From Anaerolineae bacterium (GTDB lineage Bacteria > Chloroflexota > Anaerolineae > J036 > Brachytrichaceae): a stretch of 46,355 bases of DNA. The notes beneath the pieces were generated by a model. That model was given only the letters and a program-made list of their open reading frames with translations, did not search any database and was not told the DNA's origin. This document shows, piece by piece, positions 8,210-15,692 of the stretch. The position numbers and the translations under genes are program-made. Location of the stretch: contig JAIMBB010000010.1 of NCBI GenBank assembly GCA_023511655.1, positions 1 through 46,355 on the forward strand, written 5' to 3'. Position 1 is the first letter of the stretch; each line of letters starts with the position of its first letter.

Positions 8210-11107
8210 TCAGATGCCGGATGAGGGTGTCTGGATCAACCAGTCACGCACAGCTTTGCCCAGTTGCGCCAGCGGCGCGCGCATCACGGTCGGGCCGGGC
8301 AGCGCGTTCAGGAACGCCGCGCCATAGCTTTTGGTCAGCAGCCGGCGGTCGAACACCACAATCACGCCGCGGTCGGCCTTGCTGCGGATCAGCCGCCCAA
8401 AGCCTTGGCGGAAGCGCAGCACCGTCTCTGGCACCGAGTAGTCGTTGAACGGATTCGCGAAGGTCTCGCTGCGCGCGGCGAAGATCGGATCGGTCGGCAC
8501 GTCAAAGGGCAGTTTGCAGATGGCCAGCGCGCTGAGTTTCTCGCCCTGAATGTCCACGCCCTCCCAGAAGCTCCGCGTGCCCAGCATGACGGCGCGGTCG
8601 GCGGCGCGAAAGCCCTCGATCATGGCGCGGCGCGATGAGCCGTCGCCTTGTTCGAATACCATGATGTCGTCGCGCAGTAGCACCGGCCCGATGGCGCGCG
8701 CGGTTGCCCGCAGCGCCGAGTAGCTGGTGAACAACGCCAGCCCGCGTCCGCCCGAGGCCCGGAACAGCTCGATCAGGCCGCGCTCGACCGCCTGCTGGTA
8801 GCCCGGTTGGTTCGGTTCGGGGACGTCGGTGACCAGATACAGCAGCGTCGAGGACTTGTAGTCGAACGGCGAGCCGAGCGCCAGCGTCTCGGCATCCGGG
8901 GCACTCAAGCGGGCCTTGATGTAATCGAAGGTGGGCTGGCTCTTGCCATTGGCTGCGCTGGTGCGCATCGTGGCCGAGGTGAGCACGACGGCCTGCTTCT
9001 TCTCCCACAAGCTCTTCTGCATCAACGGCCCCACGTGCAGCGGCGCGGCGTTGAGCGTCAAGCGCGGCTGGCGGGCGGTCTTGCGCGCCATGTCCGCATC
9101 CATCCAGTAGATGCGATCGTCGCCCGGCTTGATGATCATGCCATTCAATTGTTCGCTCGCTTCGGTGACGAAGCGGATCGTGCCATGCAAACGGGTCACC
9201 AGCGGATCGAAGTCGGCGATCAGCTCCGCAGCTTCACTCAGCGCCTTGAAGATAGCATTTAGATGCCGGGCCAGCGCGTTCATCTCGCGCAGCAGCGCGT
9301 CGCAGGCCCGCTCTACGCGCGACCACCCGCTGCGGTTGCGCAGCGCCCGCGTCAGGCGCACACGCTGGGTGTAGTCAGATGGCTCGTTGGATGTTTCGTC
9401 GGCGATGAAATCGGCCAGCTCGTCAAAGAAAGCTGTGCTGCTCGACCACGTCGCACTGACGGACTCCATCGCTTGACTGCACAGGTGATCGAGCGCTGCG
9501 CCCTGGTCCACTTGCAGCAGCGTGTGGCCCTTCGTGGCGATCTCGGCCAGCAAGCCGCTTGCTTGGCGCGTCTTCGAAGCGCGGCCCAGATCGCTCAGTG
9601 TGCGCTGAATCTCCTCGCGGTCTATCTGATAGGTGAGCGAATCGGTGGCGGCCGTTTCCAGATGGTGCGCCTCGTCCACGATCAGGTACTTGTATTCGGG
9701 CAGGGCGCGGTTCTCCACGGCGACATCGGCTAACAGCAGGGCGTGGTTGACGATGACGACGTGGGCGCTCTCGGCCAGCCGACGCGCCTGGTGGAAGAAA
9801 CAATCGGCCGCGCTGCACGTGTTGGCGTTGCAGATGGGGTTTTGTGCCGAGAGGTGTTGAAAGGCTGCCCGCTCTCCCGGCGCGGGCATGAACAGCTCGT
9901 CGGCGTCGCCGGTCAACGTGTTCGGCAACCAGATCAAAATTTTGGCCAGCAGGCGTGCTTCGTCGGCCGTGCGGGGGCCGTTGCGGCGCAGCTCGGCGAA
10001 TCGGTTAGGGCACAGGTAGCGCCCTTTGCCTTTCATGACCGCTGCGCGCGCTTCGCGATCGAGGATGCTGACTACGGCGGGCACGTCTTTGTCGGCCAGT
10101 TGCTCTTGCAGGTTGATGGTGTTGGTGCTGACCACCACGCGTTCGCCGTTCTGAATGGCCCATAGCATGGCCGGGATGAGGTAGGCCAGCGACTTGCCGA
10201 CGCCTGTGCCGGCCTCGATGAAAGCGATGCCCCCTTCGTTGAAGGTGCGCGCTACTTTGCGCAGCATCTCCACCTGTTGCGGGCGCATCTCGTAGCCGGG
10301 GAACCTGGCTGCGAATGGGCCATCGTCGGCCAGCAGATGCGCCGTTTCCTCGATGTCGAGCGGTCGGGTGGTTTCGTTCGGCTCGAGCTTCCTGGCCTGG
10401 AGCTGGGCTTTGCGCGCCATCTGCCGCTGTAGCAGCGTCCGGCCGGTTGCCCCGACGGACACCTTCTTGCGCAGCGCCGCGCCGATGCTGGTGCTAAACG
10501 CGCCGCGGGACTGTTGTTCCTTCACATCGCGCCAGAAGTCGGCCAGCGCCCAATTGCTCAAGTCGGCGCACCGGCTGATCTCGTCCACCACCTCGTGAGG
10601 CAGCGCCACAGCCCGCTCGAAGATTTTGAGGTAGAGCTGATGCGCCGTGCGCGCGTCGGCCAGAGCGCGGTGCGACTCGGACAGACTGAGGCCCAGCTCG
10701 ACGGCCAGGGCGCCCAGCGAGTAGCGGCCAGCGTGCGGCACCAGGATGCTGGCCAGCTCGAACGTATCGAGCGAGGCGTTCTTCGCGAAGGGAGGCGGGG
10801 CTTTCAAGCTCTTGAAGAAGCTCAGGTCGAAGGCGATGTTGTGGCCGATGATCGGCGCGTTGCCGACGATGCGTTGCGCTTCGCGCAGCGCCTCCCATAG
10901 CGCCATGCCCTCCTGTTTCACCATCTCCTCGGTGATGCCGGTCAGCTCTGTGACCTTGGAGGGAATCGGTCGCTGGGGGTCAACCAGGCTGCTCCATTCT
11001 TCCAGCACGTCTTCGCCGCGAAAGCGCACGATGCCGATTTCCAGGATCGCTTCACGCTCCGCGTCCAGGCCGGTGGTTTCGATGTCGAGCGAAACAAGCG
11101 TTCGCAT
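8210..11107 (-). CDS. dinG: DinG-family helicase with N-terminal DEDDh exonuclease domain
   Basis: Fusion of a 3'-5' exonuclease of the DnaQ type to an XPD/DinG-like superfamily 2 helicase, acting in DNA repair or in resolving DNA structures. Residues 1-180 carry LDIETTGL, GHNIAFDLSFF and SHRALADARTAH (the DEDDh residues). The helicase has Walker A EAGTGVGKS, four cysteines in a CPNRF...CNANTCSAADC cluster, as expected for the 4Fe-4S domain, and the DEAH box VDEAHHLE; ALFTSYSALR and GFGRLIR belong to the second RecA domain. 965 residues from the ATG at 11107; an upstream ATG at 11182 would add 25 residues but overlap the divergent promoter region. The same fusion is known in Firmicutes. Confidence 0.92.
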   Translation of the reverse strand: MRTLVSLDIETTGLDAEREAILEIGIVRFRGEDVLEEWSSLVDPQRPIPSKVTELTGITEEMVKQEGMALWEALREAQRIVGNAPIIGHNIAFDLSFFKSLKAPPPFAKNASLDTFELASILVPHAGRYSLGALAVELGLSLSESHRALADARTAHQLYLKIFERAVALPHEVVDEISRCADLSNWALADFWRDVKEQQSRGAFSTSIGAALRKKVSVGATGRTLLQRQMARKAQLQARKLEPNETTRPLDIEETAHLLADDGPFAARFPGYEMRPQQVEMLRKVARTFNEGGIAFIEAGTGVGKSLAYLIPAMLWAIQNGERVVVSTNTINLQEQLADKDVPAVVSILDREARAAVMKGKGRYLCPNRFAELRRNGPRTADEARLLAKILIWLPNTLTGDADELFMPAPGERAAFQHLSAQNPICNANTCSAADCFFHQARRLAESAHVVIVNHALLLADVAVENRALPEYKYLIVDEAHHLETAATDSLTYQIDREEIQRTLSDLGRASKTRQASGLLAEIATKGHTLLQVDQGAALDHLCSQAMESVSATWSSSTAFFDELADFIADETSNEPSDYTQRVRLTRALRNRSGWSRVERACDALLREMNALARHLNAIFKALSEAAELIADFDPLVTRLHGTIRFVTEASEQLNGMIIKPGDDRIYWMDADMARKTARQPRLTLNAAPLHVGPLMQKSLWEKKQAVVLTSATMRTSAANGKSQPTFDYIKARLSAPDAETLALGSPFDYKSSTLLYLVTDVPEPNQPGYQQAVERGLIELFRASGGRGLALFTSYSALRATARAIGPVLLRDDIMVFEQGDGSSRRAMIEGFRAADRAVMLGTRSFWEGVDIQGEKLSALAICKLPFDVPTDPIFAARSETFANPFNDYSVPETVLRFRQGFGRLIRSKADRGVIVVFDRRLLTKSYGAAFLNALPGPTVMRAPLAQLGKAVRDWLIQTPSSGI

Positions 11108-11184
11108 GGGCCGCCCGATTGTAACGGACAACGGGTGGGGTGGGTATGCTGGTTGTAGAATTGCTTGGGCAGGAGGTGACATGT

Positions 11185-11721
11185 ATGACCATCCGCGTGA
11201 AGGATCATCCTAGCATCTACGAGCGGCGAGACGTGTGGTCGCAGTTCGTGCTTCCTTCACAACCCGAGGTCGAAGACATGGGGCCGGTCTATGCACAGCT
11301 CGAACTAATCAGCGGCGATGATCTGGCGTTGCTGCGGCGCGGGGTGATCCGCGAGGATCAGGTCAAGCGCGTCACCGTCCCGGCGCTGGTGGATACCGGT
11401 GCGTCCACCTTGTGCATCAACGAAGCGATCAAAGCCCAGCTCGACCTGCGCGCGATAGATCAACGGGCTGTGCAGATGGCCGACGGTTCCATCCGGCTGT
11501 TGGAACTGGCCGGCCCGGTGGAGATTCGCTTCGAAAATCGGCGTTCGGTGTTGAGCGCGCTGGTTCTCCCCGGCGAGTCCGAAGTGCTGCTCGGCGCGAT
11601 CCCGCTCGAGGATATGGACGTGTTCATAGACCCGGTCAAGCGGCAACTGGTGGTCAACCCGGCCAGCCCGAGCAAGGCCACGGCCCGGGCAAAGTCGCCC
11701 CGCCGGGTCCGGCCGCGCTAG
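11185..11721 (+). CDS. Retropepsin-like (clan AA) aspartic protease
   Basis: 178-residue protein with one aspartic-protease half-domain: PALVDTGASTLCINEAI holds the catalytic DTG at about residues 70-72, and VLLGAIPLEDMDVFIDPVKRQ matches the flap-to-hydrophobic-Gly region (hhG) of bacterial retropepsin-like proteins. Such enzymes act as homodimers. The start is set by AGGAGG at 11171-11176, 8 bases before ATG 11185; an in-frame ATG at 11140 has no such site. The last residues are Arg/Lys/Pro-rich (ARAKSPRRVRPR). It is transcribed divergently from dinG across a 77-bp gap. The substrate is unknown. Confidence 0.85.
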   Translation: MTIRVKDHPSIYERRDVWSQFVLPSQPEVEDMGPVYAQLELISGDDLALLRRGVIREDQVKRVTVPALVDTGASTLCINEAIKAQLDLRAIDQRAVQMADGSIRLLELAGPVEIRFENRRSVLSALVLPGESEVLLGAIPLEDMDVFIDPVKRQLVVNPASPSKATARAKSPRRVRPR

Positions 11722-11788
11722 GGGCGATGTAGTGCGAGGCCCCCCGCAGTTCACGGGCCGAAGAAAAACCTTCGCCTAACCTAATGAC

Positions 11789-12301
11789 GTGGCAGTGATC
11801 ATCATCGGATCAAGTGCAGAAGTCGAGAGCGATGGTGAGATGGTCATAGAAACTGGCCCCATAAGAAACAGGATTTACGACTTCACCAACAACTTTTTTA
11901 GGCAGATATTCCTGGACCTGTGTTGGGCTGAGGATACGCTTGATCCAAACCGACCTGTCTACCAACAGATTCGTCGGGCTTGGGTGCAGGGTCTTCTCCA
12001 GCTTGCTGAGAGGCCCAGAGCTGTGACCCGAGAGCACATTATCAACGCGGCCGCTGAGGAGCAGATGTTGGGTCGCCTGTTCGACGAGATGCTGATGGCT
12101 GCCGGAGTTCAGCCGGAAGATCAAATTACACCGATAACGCTGGTGCTCCGAGTAGGGGTCGGGCTGTCGGCCGGGAAGGTAGGCCCTATTGATCCCCCTG
12201 TGGATCAAGCCGGGTTTGACCGTGCCATAGAGGAAGCTGATCGGGCGTTCGAAGTGATGCTCACCATCCGGGAAGCGCAGCGAAAAGAGCTGATTTCGTG
12301 A
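11789..12301 (+). CDS. Hypothetical protein, unrecognised
   Basis: 170-residue predicted protein from GTG 11789, or 153 residues from ATG 11840; neither start has a convincing ribosome site. It is acidic, mostly alpha-helical in appearance, with no signal peptide or membrane segment. Recognisable stretches are IYDFTNNFFRQIFLDLCW and AIEEADRAFEVMLTIREAQ. The base composition is clearly lower in GC than the neighbours, and AT-ending codons are common, which suggests recent acquisition. The antisense open frame 11810-12352 is less protein-like. I do not recognise a family. Confidence 0.6.
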   Translation: MAVIIIGSSAEVESDGEMVIETGPIRNRIYDFTNNFFRQIFLDLCWAEDTLDPNRPVYQQIRRAWVQGLLQLAERPRAVTREHIINAAAEEQMLGRLFDEMLMAAGVQPEDQITPITLVLRVGVGLSAGKVGPIDPPVDQAGFDRAIEEADRAFEVMLTIREAQRKELIS

Positions 12302-12374
12302 ATGCGGGCATTCGCGCTCCGCCGGTTGCGCGTGTCGTCGTTGGGGAACCACATGGGCGAAATCTGTAGCGGCC

Positions 12375-13151
12375 TCAAGGAGTCTGGTTGACGTTCATCA
12401 CCAGAATATGCCGTCGGCCGGTCTTCTCGTCGGCGCCGATCATGACCGTGCTGATGGAGGCCGGTGACACGCCCAACCGTTGGAAGTTGTCGAACGGCAT
12501 GCCCAGGTAGTGCGCCAGCGCCGCTTTGATCACGTCGGCATGGGCGACAGCGGCGACGACTTGCGGCCGCTTCCTGGGTGCCTCGGTGCCATCAGCCTGC
12601 CCTACCGCGGGAACCTGGCGGCGCTGTTCGCTTTCACCCACCTTTCCTCCCTGGGCTGCCGGCTCCTGGCTGCTGGAGTCTGAAGTCCGGCCTTCGGCCT
12701 CCGGTGGCAGCTCGATATCTGGATGGTCAGCGATGATCGCCTCCAGCGCTTCCACCACGCGCCGCTGCATCTCCAGCATCCCTTCGCCGTTGGGGAAGCG
12801 CGCCTGCGAAGGCGTCTCGACCACCACTTGCCACAAAGCCCTGGTGGCCTCGTCTTCGCTCAGCCGCTTGATCTCCTTGCCGGTCAAGTTGCCGTTGTCA
12901 ATGTCGGCCAGGGCGGTGCGGATGTGGATCGGCAAGCCATGGGGCGCGGCGATGTGCCAGGCGGTCTCGATGGCGCGTTCGAGCGGGCTGCTGTAGATGG
13001 CGTCGAGCGGGCGATTGCGCAACGCATGGCCGAGTGCTTCGGCTTGCTTGCGCCCCTCATCGTTCAGATGAATGTTGGGGGTGCGGCCGGGCAACCGTCC
13101 GGTCTTCACGAAGTCGTTGGTGGCGTGGCGGATCAAAAGCAGGATCGGCAT
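12375..13151 (-). CDS. Histidine phosphatase family protein with internal insertion
   Basis: Phosphoglycerate mutase-like phosphatase of 258 residues. Catalytic residues are in LIRHATNDF (Arg8, His9 as the phospho-acceptor), SSPLERAIET (Glu58) and AVAHADVIKAAL (second His, about 204). The substrate is unknown. Between ADHPDIELPP and QVVAAVAHAD, about residues 149-196, lies a low-complexity, Ser/Gln/Gly/Glu-rich stretch not expected in the fold; its DNA includes a seven-base-periodic repeat at 12654-12709. The insertion keeps the frame, and catalytic residues on both sides are intact. The gene is followed by a 73-bp gap to the hypothetical gene on the other strand. Confidence 0.88.
   Translation of the reverse strand: MPILLLIRHATNDFVKTGRLPGRTPNIHLNDEGRKQAEALGHALRNRPLDAIYSSPLERAIETAWHIAAPHGLPIHIRTALADIDNGNLTGKEIKRLSEDEATRALWQVVVETPSQARFPNGEGMLEMQRRVVEALEAIIADHPDIELPPEAEGRTSDSSSQEPAAQGGKVGESEQRRQVPAVGQADGTEAPRKRPQVVAAVAHADVIKAALAHYLGMPFDNFQRLGVSPASISTVMIGADEKTGRRHILVMNVNQTP
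12654..12709. repeat. Seven-base-periodic repeat inside the phosphatase gene
   Basis: Eight consecutive heptads beginning GG or GA: GGCTGCC, GGCTCCT, GGCTGCT, GGAGTCT, GAAGTCC, GGCCTTC, GGCCTCC, GGTGGCA. The array lies inside the coding region and covers part of the extra low-complexity segment. It belongs with the other seven-base repeats of this window by period, although not by exact sequence. Confidence 0.65.
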
Positions 13152-13165
13152 GATTGAAGAGCAGT

Positions 13166-13186
13166 TGATGACGGGTGACTGATGAC
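13166..13186. repeat. Short heptad repeat upstream of the phosphatase gene
   Basis: Three heptads, TGATGAC, GGGTGAC, TGATGAC, in the gap between the phosphatase start and the RNase Z stop. Nothing else was recognised in this 106-bp gap. Confidence 0.6.
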
Positions 13187-13257
13187 GACCGATAGCATAT
13201 TCGGGCGGCCAATTCTAATCGTCAATCATCGTTCGCTGTTCATGCGTCCTGTTGTCG

Positions 13258-14175
13258 TCAATCCGCCTTGATCCTGAATGAATCGAAGTCGCGGGCGATC
13301 ACGGTGTTGGGGAAGATGGCTCGCGCTTCTGCTTCCAGGTCGCGCTCGCGGTAGCGGCCGGAGATGTGGGTGAGGATGAGCTGTCGGACGTTCGCCTCGC
13401 GCGCCAGGCGGGCTGCCTGGCCGGCCGTGATGTGGCTGTTTTGTCTGGCCATCTCGGCGTCGGCGTCCAGGTAGGTCGCCTCGGTCACCAGTGCGTGCGC
13501 GTTGCGAGCGATGCGCTCCAGACCGGTCGTTTCGCCGATGTCGCCGGTCATCACCAGCTTGGTGCCCGGCTGCAGCTCGCCCAGCACATCATCCGGCTGG
13601 ATCACCCGGCCATCGGCCAGCGTGATCGGGATGCCTTTGACCAGCTCTCTGCGCTCCGGCCCTTGCGGCACGCCGAGTGCGGTGGCCTTGTCGTTCAGGA
13701 AGGGGCGGCGCGAGTGTTCCTGAAAGACAAAGCCGAAACAATCCGGCCCGCGGTGTTGCACGGGAAAGGCCACCACGTCGAAGTCCTCGCCCTTGAGGAT
13801 GATGCCTGGCTTGATCTCGACCAGATCGAGCTGGATGGGCGGACGGCCACCGCGAAAGACGATGCGGTAGATCAGATCTTCGACGCGATCGAGCGTGCTC
13901 TTTCCGCCGTAGATCGTCATGCGCTCGATCGTCTCCCATTGTCCCAGCGTGGAGAGGATGCCGGCCAGGCCGAGGATGTGGTCGAGATGAGGATGGGTGA
14001 GCAACACATGCTCCAGACGGCGGAATCCCAGGCCGCTGCTGAGTAGCTGACGCTGCGTGCCTTCGCCGCAATCCACCATGAAACGATATTCGTCGTGGGC
14101 TACGATGGCGGAAGACAGACCACGTTTGGGTAGCGGGGCAGATGCGGCGGTGCCGAGAAAGGTGAGTTCGAACAT
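13258..14175 (-). CDS. rnz: Ribonuclease Z
   Basis: Endonuclease of the metallo-beta-lactamase fold that matures tRNA 3' ends. 305 residues. Zinc motif THPHLDHILGL (His61, His63, Asp65, His66), then PVQHRGPDCFGFVF, MTGDIGET, the NSHITAGQAARLA histidine and LILTHISGRY, all in the expected order. The exosite region (about residues 155-185) is short, as in bacterial enzymes. The gene is separated from the dehydratase gene by a 22-bp imperfect inverted repeat of heptads. The start at 14175 fits the conserved FELTFLGTAAS N-terminus. Confidence 0.93.
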   Translation of the reverse strand: MFELTFLGTAASAPLPKRGLSSAIVAHDEYRFMVDCGEGTQRQLLSSGLGFRRLEHVLLTHPHLDHILGLAGILSTLGQWETIERMTIYGGKSTLDRVEDLIYRIVFRGGRPPIQLDLVEIKPGIILKGEDFDVVAFPVQHRGPDCFGFVFQEHSRRPFLNDKATALGVPQGPERRELVKGIPITLADGRVIQPDDVLGELQPGTKLVMTGDIGETTGLERIARNAHALVTEATYLDADAEMARQNSHITAGQAARLAREANVRQLILTHISGRYRERDLEAEARAIFPNTVIARDFDSFRIKAD

Positions 14176-14241
14176 GAATTGAGAATGAAGAATTGAGCAC
14201 GGAGTCAGGCGCAGCGTTTCTCAATTCCGCATTCCCAATTC
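14176..14241. repeat. Inverted heptad repeat between rnz and rfbB
   Basis: Left arm 14176-14197 consists of GAATTGA, GAATGAA, GAATTGA, G. Right arm 14220-14241 is its near complement with 3 mismatches in 22. The arms are 22 bp apart and could form a hairpin in transcripts from rfbB into rnz. The right arm continues in heptads (CCAATTC, TAAATTC) into the stop codon region of rfbB. Confidence 0.75.
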
Positions 14242-14246
14242 TAAAT

Positions 14247-15275
14247 TCAAATGGCCTGCGCCAGCCTTTCTGCGTATTGTCGGCGATAGAACTCTTTGAA
14301 TTCGCCGCTCTTGATCTTGCGCCACCACCACTCGTTGTTCACATACCACGCGACCGTCTCGCGCAGCGCCGCCTCGAAGTCCGTGCGCGGGGCCCAGCCC
14401 AGCGCGCGCAGCTTGTGCGTGTCCAGCGCATAGCGGCGGTCGTGGCCGGGGCGGTCGGCCACGCGCTTGATCAGCGATTCGGGCTTGCCCAGGATGGCGA
14501 GCATCATGCGGATCACGTCAATGTTGTGCCGCTCGTTCTCGCCGCCCACGTTGTAGGTCTCGCCCACCGCCCCCTGGGTGAGCACCACATCTATGCCCCG
14601 GGCGTGGTCCACCACGTGCAACCAATCCCGCACCTGCATACCGTCGCCGTAGAGCGGCAGCGGAAGGTCGTCAATCGCGTTGGTGATGAACAAGGGCAGC
14701 AGTTTCTCCGGATACTGGTAGGGGCCAAAGGTGTTGGAGCCGCGTGTGACGGTGACCGGCAGGTTGTAGGTCATGCGATAGGCGCGGATGAGCAACTCAG
14801 CCGAGGCCTTGCTGGCCGCATACGGCGAGTTGGGTTCCAGCGGGTCGCCCTCCTGCGAGTAGCCTTGCGGGATGTCGCCATATACTTCGTCGGTGGAGAC
14901 TTGGTGGAAGCGTTCGATCTGAAATTCGCGTGCTGCCTCCAACAACACATAGGTGCCATACACGTCGGTCATGATGAACGCGTCGGGGTCGAGGATCGAG
15001 CGATCCACGTGCGATTCCGCCGCGAAGTTGACGATGGTGTCAATGCGATAGCGGCGAATCAGGTCAAATACCACCTCGCGGTCGGCGATATCGCCTTGCG
15101 CGAAGGCGTAACGCCCTTTGAACTTTTCAGCAACGTCCAGCAGGTTGTCGAGGTTGCCGGCGTAAGTTAGTTTGTCGAGCACGAACACGTGCCAGTCGGG
15201 ATGAGCTTCCAGAGCATAGCGCACGTAGTTCGAGCCGATGAACCCTGCACCGCCGGTGATCAAAATGTTTTTCAT
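14247..15275 (-). CDS. rfbB: dTDP-glucose 4,6-dehydratase
   Basis: Converts dTDP-glucose to dTDP-4-keto-6-deoxyglucose, the entry to rhamnose and other deoxysugars of the cell surface. 342 residues from ATG 15275, chosen because the Rossmann motif MKNILITGGAGFIGSNY starts there; an upstream ATG (15323) only adds unconserved residues. Short-chain dehydrogenase motifs: STDEVYGD with the catalytic Thr-Asp-Glu, and YAASKAS with Tyr and Lys. VTRGSNTFGPYQ and YNVGG complete the pattern. rfbA, rfbC and rfbD are not nearby, so the pathway is scattered. Confidence 0.95.
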   Translation of the reverse strand: MKNILITGGAGFIGSNYVRYALEAHPDWHVFVLDKLTYAGNLDNLLDVAEKFKGRYAFAQGDIADREVVFDLIRRYRIDTIVNFAAESHVDRSILDPDAFIMTDVYGTYVLLEAAREFQIERFHQVSTDEVYGDIPQGYSQEGDPLEPNSPYAASKASAELLIRAYRMTYNLPVTVTRGSNTFGPYQYPEKLLPLFITNAIDDLPLPLYGDGMQVRDWLHVVDHARGIDVVLTQGAVGETYNVGGENERHNIDVIRMMLAILGKPESLIKRVADRPGHDRRYALDTHKLRALGWAPRTDFEAALRETVAWYVNNEWWWRKIKSGEFKEFYRRQYAERLAQAI

Positions 15276-15383
15276 AGCCGTTCGGATTCTACCTTTCTGA
15301 GTTGGGATACTCGTTTGTCGCATTGGCGAGCTCTATCTGCGACGCGGGTTGCCGATTCGTGAATTTTGAACTTTCAAATTGAC

Positions 15384-15410
15384 TTGACAATACCGGTAGG
15401 CTTGTATAAA
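15384..15410 (+). promoter_or_regulatory. Candidate sigma-70 promoter for the solute-binding protein gene
   Basis: Perfect TTGACA at 15384-15389 and TATAAA at 15405-15410, with 15 bp between them (16 bp if ATAAAA is the -10). The short spacing is the weak point. The transcript would have a leader of about 275 nt before ATG 15693. Confidence 0.6.
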
Positions 15411-15561
15411 ACCGATTTAGTTGTTGACCCGCACGCGAGGCTTGCCGGCGCGAGAAGGTTTGGAAGTTGGGAGCCCGGCCGTCTGTGTTCGCGAGGTCAG
15501 AAATTATTGTGAAGGAGGGCGCTTATTTGAAAGCAGGTCAACAGCATCGTCACCGTTAACA

Positions 15562-15612
15562 TTGCCGCTCGAACGGCAACCGTACCAACGGTAGGTTGTG
15601 CCAAGCAGGCAC
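15562..15612 (+). other. Three tandem hairpins in the leader
   Basis: Stems TTGCCG/CGGCAA (15562-15579), ACCGT/ACGGT (15579-15592) and GTGCC/GGCAC (15598-15612) follow each other nearly without spacing. They could form a compact RNA fold upstream of the lipoprotein gene. No riboswitch class was recognised, and no U-run follows the last stem. Confidence 0.45.
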
Positions 15613-15692
15613 GACATCGCTCCGTGTGTGAGCTAAGTTTCCCCGCGATTTCAGGGAAGCGTGAACAACTGAATTTTAGGAAGAGGAAAGCC

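Larger units (their letters stand above)
15276..15692. other. Intergenic region with promoter and structured leader
   Basis: 417-bp divergent gap between rfbB and the solute-binding protein gene, AT-richer than its surroundings. It holds a promoter-like pair near 15.39 kb and three successive small hairpins near 15.58 kb, annotated separately. No open reading frame or tRNA was recognised. Confidence 0.6.

Noticed and set aside
11810-12352. 180-residue frame antisense to the hypothetical gene
   Set aside because: The composition is less protein-like than that of the plus-strand frame, which has helical segments and no odd residues.
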